Source: Heliopora coerulea (lineage: Eukaryota; Cnidaria; Anthozoa; Scleralcyonacea; Helioporidae). From it: DNA of 64,000 nt. Under the pieces are notes generated by a model. That model was not told the origin of the DNA and made no database searches. It was given only the letters and a program-made list of their open reading frames with translations. A program made the position numbers and the translations under genes. The number at the start of each line of letters is the position of its first letter. The stretch's first letter is position 1. The DNA lies in contig JASJOG010000052.1 in the NCBI GenBank assembly GCA_030142905.1, positions 204,501 to 268,500 on the forward strand, in the 5' to 3' direction. Positions 1 through 25,556 of this stretch are shown piece by piece.

Positions 1-540
1 TTGCAGGTAAATGTTAAAACATTTACATTAACGTCCAAAATTACTAGACTCTATTAACTCTTTCCTGGCAGAATAAGATTTCTATTATTTTACTCTGGCT
101 AATAATTCTAATTCTAATCAACTTTATTTCACAAGGGTAATTTATACATTTTTACCTTTAAAAAATTATTTTCCCAAATGGCCCTTGATTACTTATGAGT
201 AATTGGATATATGTAAGTTTATAATATAATACACACAGAACACATAAACATACTTTATTGGTAACAATAGATCAGAGGGACATTGAATTATAAGAAGTAC
301 AAGCTAGAGAATATTTACAATGAACACTTGAGAATTGTTCAAGATGATCAACATGCAAATTTGGTTCAAGGAAAAAGGATTTTATTTGTCGTTTAAAGAA
401 AGAGAGAGTATAATTGTTGATGATCTTCTTGTTGGTTGGTAATGAGTTAAGTAGCATTGCACTGCCATTGGATAATTTGGATTTCCCAAGTTCTTATCTA
501 ATAGATGATAACTTGAAATCTATTACAGAAACTTGTGTAC
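1..540. other. AT-rich stretch, nothing recognised
   Basis: No coding similarity, tandem repeat or clear terminal inverted repeat is visible. The only ORF is 61 codons and has low-complexity AT-rich composition. Confidence 0.5.
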
Positions 541-861
541 CAGGGGTGGTGCCAGAATTTCTCTGACAGGGGGGCTAAGCCAGGGGGACCGGGACCACAC
601 CCCATTTATAATATCCTTATTTGAAGGTCCACTCAAAACATGTTATTTTTTGCAAGAATAATTGCAGCTGACTAGAGACAGTTTGATTTTAGATTGAATG
701 AAGAGAAGAATCTTATCTTCCTTGGCCAAATTAGAAAGAAGTACTAATAGTTTGTACAATATATAAACGCGTTATCATCAGTGAAAATTTCCCGACAAAT
801 TGTTAATTTTTCCCCGACAGGGGGGCCGTAGCCCCTCTGTTTCCCTCTGGCGCTACCCCCG
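541..861. mobile_element. MITE, family with 'GGGGTGGTGCCAG' ends (copy 1)
   Basis: The left end reads CAGGGGTGGTGCCAGAATT and the right end is its imperfect complement (CTGGCGCTACCCCC). The interior has the landmarks 'TTATTTGAAGGTC', 'TTGTACAATATATAAA' and 'TTAATTTTTCCCC', which recur in the same order at 25557-25915. There is no coding capacity. The CAGGG-type end suggests a hAT-like non-autonomous element, but I could not confirm a target-site duplication. A third, truncated copy starts near 56677. Confidence 0.7.
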
Positions 862-1300
862 GTACTTACATGATAGGTATCCCAAAATCTGGCTAGCGCC
901 AGACGATTCTACCCATTCTACCCGGGAAAGAGTTAGAAGATTTCTCGTTTCAACAATCCTCGTCCATTATTTATTTTCAACTTAGAGAAAACTATGGTGT
1001 TGTATAACGAGAAGTCTCGTGGCCTGCCAGTTGGCCTAACATTGGGAAATAATCCTTCACAACCGGTGGTGTCTTTAGTAGAGGGACTAACAGTTGCGAA
1101 AGTGAACTACTCGGGAATGAATGAAGAAGAAAGCGTCCAGAGAATTGAGGTTAGATTCATTTAGCTTAGTTAGTTATGCATGAACAAAAAGTTTTCATGA
1201 TAATCTGGCACTGCCGAAGTCGACTGAAAAATGTCGACTCAAGCGGGATTTGGACTCGCACCTTGGAGATAACAGGAGATATTCTCGCGACAACTTAACA

Positions 1301-2614
1301 CAGTGGTTCTCAACCTTTTTTGGATGAACGCCAACCTGCCTTACGCCGAAACCCGTTGCCACCCTCTACTTGATGTTCCCAGTCAGTAATGCCGTCATTT
1401 AATAATTTTAGTCAGAGAACCATTTAATTTATTTTAATATGAGTACCATTGACTGCCAAATAACTATTCAAAACACATTTTCCCACATTTAAACATCCAC
1501 TATAAAGTCACCCAAACAACATTTGGGAATAGTTTTAAAACTGTATTCACTTCCAAACTCAAGATTCTTAAAGAATAAAATTAACAATCGCATTTAAAAT
1601 TGATGTAACATAATCAATCTGACACATGATAACAAAGTCATCCCAACTGTTCCTGTATGATATAAAAGCCTTTCATCAAACAAACCATCTCTTTGGCTGT
1701 TAAGCAAAAGAAGGCGGACTGATTTTCAGGACAAAACTTAACAAAAGAAAAATTTAAAGAAAACCCAAAAAAACTACTTACAAAACAACAACGAACGCAA
1801 AAGAAACGCAAACAAATATAACTTGTTTTAAAATAACTGTTTTAGAAAAATATTTTAGTCGCCCAATACCCGTCAGTGCTAAGGACCGGAAGAGAAGCTT
1901 CATTGCAGGGGTACATTAGTGGGACCCCTGTGCCTGGTGATTTGCCGCTGACTTCTTTACAGATGGACGGATGGAGGTCAACTTGAGCCTGAGCGCACCC
2001 GAGGCTATCAGATTTAGCCGATTTCGGTACTTTGGCTGCATGTGCAGTACTTGGTTGAAAGACTGCTCAACGAGATAGGAACTGGGGAATGCAACGAACA
2101 GAATCCTGGCCTTCTCCCACAACGTAGGAAACGCTGGCCGTGCGCGGCCCACATCACAAGCCACCCAGATGTGCGAAACGTCGCGCGTGCCTCCTGGTCA
2201 CTTTCAAAATCGATGAGATTTTCCTATATAGCGGCTTCGTTTTGAAAAACATCTGCCTGGAAAGGTTTCACCACCCAATCGGGAACATCTAAATTCGTAA
2301 CGTCCCTGAACCGGATCTCCATATCGGCCTTGACCGTCCTCGGCGCAAACGCCAAAGCGAAGAGCAATACCAAACTGAATAACTGTAATATATAGTTATT
2401 CTGTTTGGTGATGCTGAGCTAGTCAGTGTTAGATTTTAACACTAAATAACTAATAGATAACTAAAAAGTTGAAATTGCTGTAGTGGCAAATGACTGATCA
2501 ACGCCTACCATTCACATCCGAACGCCCCCCCTCTCTGCTGTATTGCTTCCATCACCCCACAACATCCTCTGAACGCCCCCTGGGGGGCGGTACCGCCCCC
2601 GTTGAGAAACCTTG
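1301..2614 (-). mobile_element. Internally deleted hAT-family DNA transposon
   Basis: The left terminus is CAGTGGTTCTCAACC and the right terminus is the imperfect complement GTTGAGAAACCTTG, a classic hAT end pair. Between them lies a minus-strand remnant of the hAT C-terminal dimerisation region (1916-2164). The spacing of about 1.3 kb is too short for a full hAT transposase gene, so the element is internally deleted and non-autonomous. The 8-bp target duplication is not recognisable, which fits an old insertion. GC-rich 'CGCCCCC' runs flank the right end. Confidence 0.75.
1916..2164 (-). pseudogene. hAT transposase C-terminal fragment (ZBED5/SCAND3-like)
   Basis: The 82-codon frame contains a block like the hAT dimerisation region: FPSSYLVEQSFNQVL, then NRLNLIASGALRLKLTSI, ending with an NHQAQGSH-like tail. 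In the family this block mediates transposase dimerisation, and the aromatic/LVE(Q/R)xFS motif is characteristic of ZBED5/FAM200-type transposases. The DNA-binding BED finger and most of the RNase-H-like catalytic core are absent, so the fragment cannot be active. The initiating ATG is fortuitous. The frame sits inside the terminal repeats of the element at 1301-2614. Confidence 0.75.
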
Positions 2615-2697
2615 GTTTATAGTGAACAGGTTGTTCTAAAAGTTCCTCAGTAACATTTACAAATCGTTGCGATGGATTTTTCCGGTGGCAAACGTAA

Positions 2698-2985
2698 ACG
2701 AAGGATAAAGATAAGAGCCCAGGTCAAAATCGTTAAATGAAAGGCCATGAAGACGATTTGAAATATATATATGTAATATCAATTCTTCAAAATATTGTAG
2801 ACTTTAATTATAAAATCTTAAAAAACAATATTTCGGGACACAGCCCCTTTTTCGGGTAAACACATGATACACATTCTTATAAGTATTCATATATATATGA
2901 ATATTTGAAAAATATATATATCAAATCGTCTTAATGGCCTTTCATTTAACAACTTTGAGCTAGGCTCTCATCTTTATCCTTCGTC
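2698..2985. repeat. Inverted-repeat (foldback) element, ~65-bp arms
   Basis: The left arm (2698-2763, ACGAAGGATAAAGATAAGAG onward) is the near-perfect complement of the right arm (2921-2985, ending CTCATCTTTATCCTTCGT). An AT-rich spacer of about 155 bp separates them. No ORF is present. It is best described as a foldback/MITE of unknown superfamily. Confidence 0.75.
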
Positions 2986-3370
2986 AACATTTACAAATGT
3001 CGGCTGCATTTTCATAAATGCCTTCACTGTTATATTTACCTATAACTGATTATCAAGAAATATATCGTAATTTTTGACCAATTCCCACGCAGGATTTTCT
3101 ATAATCGCCTGTATAATTTAACTAAATAAATTTATTTACTCTACGGAAAAGGTAATTTTTTTCCAACACATGGTACAGACGAACGTTAAACAACTGACCT
3201 GACACCACGTTTCCATAAGGTGTGGGGTTGTGCTGGCTACCAGGCAGAACTTAAGCAGAAGCAACAGCAGAAGTGGGAGAGAAGACAAGCTGAACAGTTA
3301 CAAAAGGTTAGAACAATAATTTTTCATAGCATTGGTAATACTGGTGGAGCAATCGGCATATGTGACGGTG

Positions 3371-3660
3371 TGCTGGTGACACAGTGGTAGTGCACGTGTC
3401 TCTCACCACTGTGACTAGGGTTCGATTCCGGCTCCGTGCAGTTATTTGATTAAAGTTACCTTGGTCACATGTGAGGAGAATGTTGTCCAGTTTGACCCTA
3501 CCAAGCAGCGCAGGTTTTCTCCGGGTACTCCGGTTTCCTCCTGTAGTAACACTGGACCCGTGAGGGGTGGCCCTTACTGGACCTCTAGGGAGAGCAGCTC
3601 AGGTAGCTGATAGGGTTATCCAGTATAAATAAAAACGCTTTACCTTCACCTTTACTTTAC
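3371..3660 (+). mobile_element. tRNA-derived SINE, full-length-looking copy
   Basis: The 5' part resembles a tRNA with internal pol III boxes: an A-box-like segment around 3371-3390 and a B box GGGTTCGATTCC at about 3418-3429. A tRNA-unrelated body follows, with the landmark TACTCCGGTTTCCTCCT, and a short simple tail of (CTTTAC)-like units to 3660. A diverged copy lies in the opposite orientation at about 37010-37310, within the PIG-P intron, so this is a dispersed family and not a functional tRNA gene. Confidence 0.75.
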
Positions 3661-3844
3661 CTTTATATTTGCCATTTACACTCGATCAATCGAAGTGAAG
3701 TTTATATATACATGATGAAGGAAATTTTGGATCGTCAGAGTCGTACGTTTTAAGACCCATCTGAGACCAGCTGCGAACATTGGCATAACTACCAAGGTGG
3801 CCTGGGGGGCCAGCTACCCCCTAAGAATTTACTAGGGCACCCTA

Positions 3845-4140
3845 AGGGGCCACCCCAACTTCCAATGTATGTAATCATGAACCTCTGTAAAGTTTGACAT
3901 TTTCACAATCCCAGGTGTGCAAGATGACATATTTGAGTGTTTGGGAGGCGATCCCTAAAATCTGTAGTTGATGTTGACGCACACCCCCGAAAAATTAACT
4001 GGGTCACCCCAACTTCTAATGTATGTAATCATGAACCTCTGTGAAGTTTGACATTTTGACAATTCCAGGTGTGCGAGATGACATATTTGAGTGTTTGAGA
4101 AACATTCCCTAAAATCTGTTCTTGATGTTGGCCCCCCTCA
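3845..4140. repeat. Direct duplication, ~154-bp period, two copies
   Basis: The segment beginning 'GTAATCATGAACCTCTGT' at 3871 recurs at 4025. Both copies continue through 'AAGTTTGACATTTT', 'CCAGGTGTGC' and 'GATGACATATTTGAGTGTTTG' with a few substitutions. Pieces of 'CACCCCAACTT' border each unit. No coding content; it looks like a tandem duplication of part of a repeat element. Confidence 0.8.
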
Positions 4141-4696
4141 AAGCCCCCCACCTGAAATGTCCTAATTACGTCACTGGTTACTAAAAAATAAACTCTTGGG
4201 CTTCCGGTTGGGAATCGAGCCCGCGACCCAGCGGATTTTGTGCAGTGCAGTGGCGTCGTGGGACCTCTCCGATGGAGGGAGGCCAAATTCTTGAATTTTC
4301 CGACAAACAGATCGATCTAGTTGGAGGTGCGCTGGGAATTCAAAATTTCTTTGTAAAAATTTATTTTCCATACATTGCTGAACTCACGAAATTCACCCAC
4401 GGTATCCCGTCTGTCTTTTTAGGTAAAACTTCCGGGAAAGTGGGACGAGAACCCCGACAAAGCATTACTAGACATGGCCGGAATCACCACTGAACACGCG
4501 CAGAGATGAAGGCAGTACCTAGCGGTGAACGTTCGCAAGTGATAAATACATTAGAAATAAACTGTGGTTTATGGGTACCTATTACCAGCGGCTCTTACAA
4601 GTAGTTCACTGTTGTCTCACAGTATACACTTCAAATGCTTCTAATTTTTCCTGTTCACGATTTCACATACATTTAACAAATAGAAAATTGCTTAAG

Positions 4697-4838
4697 TTTC
4701 TCTGTGCTGTGATAGAAACATAACGTCATTTCAACCGGAAAAATGCCTAGTGAAAACACGAGGCGTAGTCAAGCGTATTCTGGTATTTTTTCCGATTGAA
4801 ATGGCGTCATTCATGTTTCTATCACTGTACAGAGACAC
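4697..4838. repeat. Foldback element (hairpin), copy 1
   Basis: TCTCTGTGCTGTGATAGAAAC at 4700 pairs with GTTTCTATCACTGTACAGAGA at 4815-4835. Inner arms ATTTCAACCGGAAAAA and TTTTTTCCGATTGAAAT also pair. A second copy with only one outer arm lies at about 50019-50131, which shows it is a dispersed family. Confidence 0.75.
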
Positions 4839-4923
4839 GAAATATGTTTTCTATTTGTTTTGTGAAATAATCAAGATTTATGATGAAAAGTTTGTTCTCA
4901 AGCTTTATCTCAGAAAATTTCTG

Positions 4924-4999
4924 AGCTCCCGAACGGGAATCGAACCCGTGTCTCCCGATTGCCGGTACGGTTGTTTTCCCACTAGACTATAGGGTCTCA
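4924..4999 (-). other. tRNA-like SINE head, array unit A
   Basis: Read on the minus strand it has an A box TAGTCTAGTGG and a B box GGTTCGATTCC, with overall resemblance to tRNA-Asp/Glu/Gly. The anticodon stem contains mismatches and position 33 is not T, so a working tRNA is unlikely. Confidence 0.65.
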
Positions 5000-5195
5000 G
5001 ACGGCAAGCATGATGTTAATTAGAGACCTGGTTCGTAATATTGATATGCCTCTTTCGTACTTGAAAGCTGAACATACCTGTATGATGATATTGTGTGTAT
5101 GAGTAAATTTCATCTTACTGAGTATAGATGTTTGTAAACTTGGATGTATTTATGATGAAAAGTTTGTTCTCAAGCTTTATCTCAGAAAATTTCTG

Positions 5196-5271
5196 CGCTC
5201 CCCAACGGGAATCGAACCCGTGTCTCCCGATTGCCGGTACGGTTGTTTTACCACTAGACTATAGGGTCTCA
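5196..5271 (-). other. tRNA-like SINE head, array unit B
   Basis: Same structure as unit A, with 'GTGGTAAAACA' in the D-loop region and TTGGGGAGC at the acceptor-like end. It is tandem to unit A with a period of about 273 bp. Confidence 0.65.
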
Positions 5272-5654
5272 GACGGCAAGCATGATGTTAATTAGAGACT
5301 TGGTTTGTAATATTGATATGCCTCTTTCGTACTTGAAAGCTGAACATACCTGCATGATGATATTGTGTGTATGAGTAAATTTCATCTTACTGAGTGTAGA
5401 TGTTTGTAAGCTTGGATGTATTTATGATAAAAAGTTTGTTCTCAAGCTTTATCTCGGGAGCTCAGAAATTTTCTGAAATAAAGCTTGAGAACAAACTTTT
5501 CATCATAAATACATCCAAGCTTGCAAACATCTATACTCAGATGAAATTTACTCATACACACAATATCATCATGCAGGTATGTTCAGCTTTCAAGTACGAA
5601 AGAGGCATCTCAATATTACGAACCAGGTCTCTAATTAACATCATGCTTGCCGTC

Positions 5655-5729
5655 TGAGACCCTATAGTCTAGTGGTAAAACAACCGTACCGACAATCGGG
5701 AGACACGGGTTCGATTCCCGTTGGGGAGC
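5655..5729 (+). other. tRNA-like SINE head, array unit C (inverted)
   Basis: Plus-strand copy of the same tRNA-like unit, carrying CCGACAATCGG in place of CCGGCAATCGG in the anticodon region. The B box GGTTCGATTCC is intact. Confidence 0.65.
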
Positions 5730-5925
5730 GCAGAAATTTTCATGAGATAAAGCTTGAGAACAAACTTTTCATCATACATATATCCAAGCTTACGAACATC
5801 TACACTTAGTAAGATGAAATTTACTAATACACAATATCACATCACAGGTATGTTCAGCTTTCAAGTACGAAAGAGACATATCAATATTACGAACCAGGTC
5901 TCTAATTAACATCATGCTTGCCGTC

Positions 5926-6000
5926 TGAGACCCTATAGTCTAGTGGGAAAACAACCGTACCGACAATCGGGAGACACGGGTTCGATTCCCGTTGGGGAGC
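5926..6000 (+). other. tRNA-like SINE head, array unit D (inverted)
   Basis: Plus-strand copy, tandem to unit C. It shares the CCGACAA variant with C, while A and B share CCGGCAA. That pattern suggests each pair arose by tandem duplication after the inversion. Confidence 0.65.
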
Positions 6001-6394
6001 TCAGAAATTTTCTGAGATAAAGCTTGAGAACAAACTTTTCATCATAAATACATCCAAGCTTACAAACATCTACACTCAGTAAGATGAAATTTACTCATAA
6101 TCAAGATATGTTCGAGTATCCGTGACGTCATCCATGTCTTTCTACTCTAATATAAAGTAAAAATGACGTCACAGTTTCTGTGTAGTCTGAGAGAAAATTA
6201 GGCTCATCCAACAAGAACCAGCTTACGACGCATGTTATGTTGTGAACTATCATCTAAATATCAGAGGCTGCCCATGGGCCGACTAGGTTTTCTTTCATTG
6301 ACGGAAGCAGATAAACTGTGTTAAATTGAAATTATTATATAGCTGAGCCTCGTTTAGCAGTCCGTACGCAAAATTACGCAAAGGCTGATCGGTC

Positions 6395-6632
6395 CGGGTT
6401 AGGGTTAGGGTTAGGGTTAGGGACAGAATTAGGGTTAGGGTTAGGGTTTGGTTTAGGGTTAGGGTTGTTAGGGTTGGGGATAAGGTTGAGGGTTAGGGTT
6501 AGGGTTAGGGTTAGGGTTGTTAGGGTTGTTAGGGTTACTAAAGTTAGAGTTAGGGTTGTTAGGGTTGTTAGGGTTGTTAGGGTTGCTAAAGTTAGGGTTA
6601 GGGTCAGGGTTATGGTTAACCTAAACCCTAAA
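6395..6632 (+). repeat. Interstitial telomere-type array, TTAGGG orientation
   Basis: Roughly 35 TTAGGG-type units interrupted by variants such as GTTAGGGTTGTTAGGG and AGGGTTACTAAAG. TTAGGG is the usual metazoan (including cnidarian) telomere repeat. It is directly followed by an array in the opposite orientation. Confidence 0.9.
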
Positions 6633-6636
6633 CACT

Positions 6637-6922
6637 AACCTTAGCCATAACGGTAATCCTTAAACGGTAACCCTAACCCTAATCGCAAACCCTAAACCCT
6701 AACACTCAACCTAACCCTAACCCTAACCCTAACCTAACGGTAACCCTTACCTAACGGTAATTCCAACCAACGCTAACCCTAACCTATACCCTAATTCTTA
6801 CCCTAACCGTAACCTAATTTTAACCCTAACCAACCCTAACCATAAGCATAACCCTAACCATAAGCATAACCCTAACCATAAGCATAACCCTAACCCTATC
6901 CAACCCTAACCCTAACCCTAAC
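6637..6922 (-). repeat. Interstitial telomere-type array, CCCTAA orientation
   Basis: Degenerate CCCTAA units, including a local higher-order repeat CCCTAACCATAAGCATAA repeated about three times (6833-6890). It meets the TTAGGG array at about 6635, giving the head-to-head arrangement expected of a fused or folded telomere sequence. It is more diverged than the left half. Confidence 0.9.
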
Positions 6923-7019
6923 TGTTAAGTAATTATTTTTCAAGGAGGAAAATCTCGAGTGTGTAGATATTTTTTAAGACTCAACCGGGACCTGTTGCGA
7001 AAAATGCAACTTTGGGCCA

Positions 7020-7092
7020 TCCGGCTGGGATTCGAACCCGCGACCTCGCGAATCTAGTTCGATGCTCTGCCAGCTGAGCTACGGAGGCCGTT
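7020..7092 (-). other. tRNA-like sequence (pseudo-tRNA or SINE head)
   Basis: On the minus strand it runs GGCCTCCGTAGCTCAGCTGG (A box TAGCTCAGCTGG) to GGGTTCGAATCCC (B box). Acceptor-like ends pair imperfectly. The anticodon arm CGAA-CTAGA-TTCG leaves a five-base loop where seven are needed, so it is probably not a functional tRNA gene. It lies just beyond the telomere-like arrays. Confidence 0.55.
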
Positions 7093-7189
7093 GCCGAGAG
7101 CATGGCCACGAGTTCAGTGTATATAATGGTGGTAATGCCGATTAAGTGAAGGGTATATTCGAATCCTAACCTTAACCCCTAACCCCTCG

Positions 7190-8160
7190 ATGGCTTTCGT
7201 TAAGATATTTTGCTGGGCTTTGATATTCCTCTTTAGATTACGTTTTCCGCCTGGTCAATCTATAGCTGATATTGGACCGGTTCAATACGATTCCCGACCG
7301 GTAACGTTTGGCGGGAAAATCTACTAGCTGATTTTAATGAAATTTTAGGAGAATAACGTATGTACATTTAGAAATTCCGAATCATAAAGTTGGCTTCAAC
7401 ATTTGTGCTGCTTTTGCTTGAAGCTAATCGTGTTAAAGGTCGATGAATGAATGTTTAACTAGTGGAAACAAGAAGCAAAACGAACAAATTACGAGGTAAG
7501 GTCAACAACGACATCCGACAACGAAACCCAGTTATAAATGGGAAAGAAAACCAAAAAGCCATATAATAAATTCATTGTTATCCTCATTTGGTCAGTCCGT
7601 ACTTAAAATTATTTGCCTTTGGTATTTTTCACACAGACGTCGCTCCGTCGCTCATTCTGTACGAAAACCTCAAGGAAACACGTTCGCGTGCGGACCTTGC
7701 CCTCGGTTAATAAATATTTAATGCTTGGCTCTACGGGAATGACAACTATGTAAATGGTAGTATTTAAGAAGTATATACGGTGGGTATATGTGGTATATAC
7801 ATTTAGATGAATTATCAGTCATACATAACTGGCCCTCCTAAGAGGATTTTTCCCGAATGTTTTTCTTTTTTGTCTGTGTTTTTTATCCGTCCTTGACATA
7901 CTGTCTTTGGGGTATGTAAGTAATATGCACGTTGCCAATGATCTTTGCACAGTAAAGTGACATTGATTTGACCAATGTTGGCATTCGGTTTTGGAGTTTC
8001 AATAACTTTTTAGCATCAATGTTTTCAGTGGAAAAAAACTCTAACTCTTTCGAGGCGGGAGATCACCCTTTGACGAGTAAAATTGTCTGGCGTTAGCCAG
8101 AGTAAAATGTTAGAAGTCTTTATCCTGCCGTCAGAGTTGATATCAGCACAGGGAAATTGG
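7190..8160. other. No gene or clear repeat recognised, apart from one mini-MITE remnant
   Basis: Unique-looking sequence without coding similarity. A degenerate copy of the TTAACCC-type mini-MITE (GTCTGGCGTTAGCCAGAGTAAAAT) lies at 8040-8110. Confidence 0.45.
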
Positions 8161-8187
8161 GCTCACTGTAATATACGCTTCGACTCA

Positions 8188-8452
8188 ATATCAAGCCCGG
8201 AGCTGGCTCTCAATTTCGGGGGGGCACTGCCGCACACATAGCCGCGACGTGGACCAAAAATTGAGCTGGGGGTCTGTAGTCGTCTCTGGGGGGGGGTTGT
8301 TCCCGAGGGGATCCTGGTCGCATCCTGGGGAAATTTTATAAATACGTTTTTCTTCTTTTTGTTTGTAGGGAGGGCACGACTTCCATTATATTGTGATTGG
8401 GGGGGCACTGCCCCCCAGGCCCCCCCTCAGCTCCGGGCCTGCTCAATATAAT
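8188..8452. mobile_element. MITE with 'GCCCGGAGCTG' terminal inverted repeats
   Basis: AAGCCCGGAGCTGGC at the left faces CAGCTCCGGGCCTGC at the right. The interior is rich in G runs (GGGGGGCACTGCC occurs twice, near 8218 and 8400) and has no coding capacity. It is non-autonomous and the superfamily is uncertain. Confidence 0.6.
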
Positions 8453-8585
8453 CCTTCAGTTCGACAACCACGGAGTATTTTGATCAAATACAAAACAAGG
8501 GAGACTCCGAAGACTGAAATTATTTCTATTCTTTGAGAATTTCATTCTTTTATCCTCAAAAAAATAAAAATGATCTCAGTCTTCA

Positions 8586-8630
8586 AACTCCGAGATAAAA
8601 AGTCTCCAACTTTTTATCTCGGAGTTTGGT
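8586..8630. repeat. Perfect short hairpin, ~18-bp arms
   Basis: AAACTCCGAGATAAAAAGT and ACTTTTTATCTCGGAGTTT are exact complements separated by a loop of a few bases. It lies in otherwise unannotated sequence 3' of the aPKC gene. It could be a remnant of a foldback element. Confidence 0.8.
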
Positions 8631-9192
8631 CGAAGATTCAGTCACTTCCAAGCTATGCTTTTCCCCCAGCTAAGCAGGAAGACTTTGGGAGCAAGACTGC
8701 TACTTTACAGCCTTTCAGAGCGAAAAAAAATGTCGCGTGCAACTCGTTTGCAAACGGAATGAAAACACAAGGAGACTTACGGTAAGAAAAACGCCTTCTT
8801 CGAGTCGAACCAAAAAATTTGATTCAAAAGTAGAAAATGCACAACAGTTTGAGACAGCACTTCACTTTTTGACCAGATTGTTAACCGTGAAGTAGATTTT
8901 CTCAGATTTCAGTCTGGCTTTTTTATTATTTTTTTTTATTCCTAGCACTGCAGGATCTAACAAGATGGTAATTGATATTCCTAAAACTTGGGTTCTTTCA
9001 TATTAACTTCGAGGTTCTGAGCGATGAATCTCTGTGGAGTGAAATGATTTACACTTGTCTGATTCCATTACGGTTCCATTCAGCGTCGTGCTCACTTTAT
9101 ATCAGTATTTGTATTTATATATTTATAACATTGCAGAATGAATAATTCACATTAAATTATTCTCGGCAAATCTCTGAACAATTTCCTCAAAT

Positions 9193-23887
<14,695 letters not shown>

Positions 23888-24451
23888 TGCAGCAGCAAAA
23901 ACCATTGAAGCCTACGTTAGTCACTTAACTTCTAAGTACTGTATTTGGCCGCAAATCTTACTGTACTTGTCCCTTGTTTTAATCGAAGTGTTTGGTTTCT
24001 TTAATTCAGGAATCGGTCGGAATACGTCGGAAATTTCTAACATACCGGAACAGTCATCGCTAATTGTCGTCGGATTAAAATGTTTGTAGATCATAGCCTC
24101 CTTGACCTCACCCTCTCTTCAACTCTCTTTCTTTTCGCCCACTCAAAACCCAACTCTGACGTATTTTAGAATAGCCCAGATCCGTCTGACTTATGGACGC
24201 ACTCGTCTTTACTGTAGCACATTCAGTAGAATGTTGAGGATAAAAAACAAGGACTTAAAACTGAGAAAATCCTGAACGTTTGGAAAGGAGGGGTCGAGAT
24301 AAGGGCACAAAATGGCTACTGCAAATGTCATTATATATGTGATATGTAAGCAACATCTAAATTTCCTAATACTTATTCACAAAGCGTGAAGTCTGTACTA
24401 GTGAAATATGGGACCGGTGTTTTTAAGCACGGACCGAGTCGATATAGACTA

Positions 24452-25443
24452 CAGTGGAACCTGTATATAACGGCCCTGTATTAAGCGGCCACCCTCTATT
24501 AAGCGGACAGTTTTCAAAGTCCCGAATTTTCGCCAATACAAATGCACTAATTACTACCTGCATTAAACAGCCACCTCTATTAAGCGGTTGCGGCCACCCT
24601 TTGGCAGTCCCATGTTGGTTTTTCTTTGTTGTTTTTACCTGTATTAAGCGGTCACCCTTGACCAGAAACTTAAAGCCACATGTCATTCCACGCAGTTTTT
24701 CATTGTGTCTGATTGTGTTTAAGAAGCGACCCATTATCACTACAGAAATGACAAAGCTAATGCTAATAATTAACCGTCCATTATGGTTAATCCTTCCCAG
24801 ATGTCCGCAATGAGCTGTAGTACAAAATCATGGGACGCAAACAATAATAATATTGTCCGTCTCGAATCTGCTTCCGTCTAGCTCTACTTGAAATTCCTCT
24901 TTAGTTAGTTTGTTCTTGAGCCATGTGATTGAGAAGGAATCGCCTTCAAACGTATACTTGCACGGGATTTTCAGGCCATAACCTCCACCACTGTTAAAGC
25001 GCTTGCTCTTTACAGTGACTTTCCCGTTGTTTGTTGGTTTGAATTTTATTGCCTGCAGTGCTAAATTAGCAAAATTTCCGTTTTAACCGCACGTTGATCG
25101 TAGGAACTATCAAAATGACGGAATGAGATGTATTTCCTTTTGAACTGCAAGTCAGAAATACTGTATGGTAGAGCAGAGGACAACTGATTGTACCTTTTCA
25201 TAACTTTACGTTTAATGCACCACTACAGTTACAAGTTAGCAACTTTGTTGAAAGTAAAGATTGCCAAAAACAGCGTCGTGGTCTTATTGTCCGCTTGAAT
25301 GAAGTGTTGTTAGATTCGCAAATAAAATTGATATTTGACCACGCCCAGTGAGTATTTTTGGTGATCCTGCATTAAGCGGTCACCTGTATTAAGCGGCCAG
25401 TTTCTAAAGTCCCGAGGGTGGCCGTTATATACAGGTTCGACTG
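24452..25443. mobile_element. Non-autonomous pogo/Tigger-type transposon, TA target duplication
   Basis: The left end CAGTGGAACCTGTATATAAC and the right end GTTATATACAGGTTCGACTG are near-perfect complements, flanked on both sides by TA (24450-24451 and 25444-25445). Subterminal repeats 'TATTAAGCGG(C/T)CAC' recur at both ends. The 992-bp element has no transposase frame. CAGT...ACTG ends with TA duplication are typical of the pogo/Tigger branch of Tc1/mariner. Confidence 0.88.
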
Positions 25444-25556
25444 TATTTCCATCCTTATTTAGGAGAGAGAATAAGAAGCAAAAGATCAATTACAACGCCG
25501 TGCAGCATGTGGTACAGTCCTTGTGCAGATTTGTTCCACTTCCAAGCGTCCAACGG

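Larger units (their letters stand above)
4876..6095. repeat. Palindromic array: two inverted pairs of ~273-bp tRNA-like units
   Basis: Two tandem units in minus orientation (about 4876-5148 and 5149-5424) face two in plus orientation (to about 6095), with the symmetry centre near 5460. Each unit has a tRNA-like part, then a short palindrome CTCAGAAATTTTCTGAG, then AAAGCTTGAGAACAAACTTT, and a body ending in 'CAAGTACGAAAGAGGCAT' and 'ATCATGCTTGCCGTCTGAGA'. The copies are roughly 95% alike by eye, so the array is young or homogenised. It forms a giant inverted repeat of about 600-bp arms. Confidence 0.85.

Noticed and set aside
4195..4250. Possible further tRNA-like head (GGGCTCGATTCCC on the minus strand)
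   Set aside because: Only a B-box-like segment is visible; no convincing A box or acceptor pairing.
4924..6000. Four functional tRNA genes
   Set aside because: The anticodon arms contain mismatches and lack T33; the units are dispersed or tandem repeat heads.
24423..24813. ORFs of 105-119 codons at the left end of the Tigger-type element
   Set aside because: They translate the terminal and subterminal repeats on both strands and carry no transposase motif (no DDE residues or HTH).
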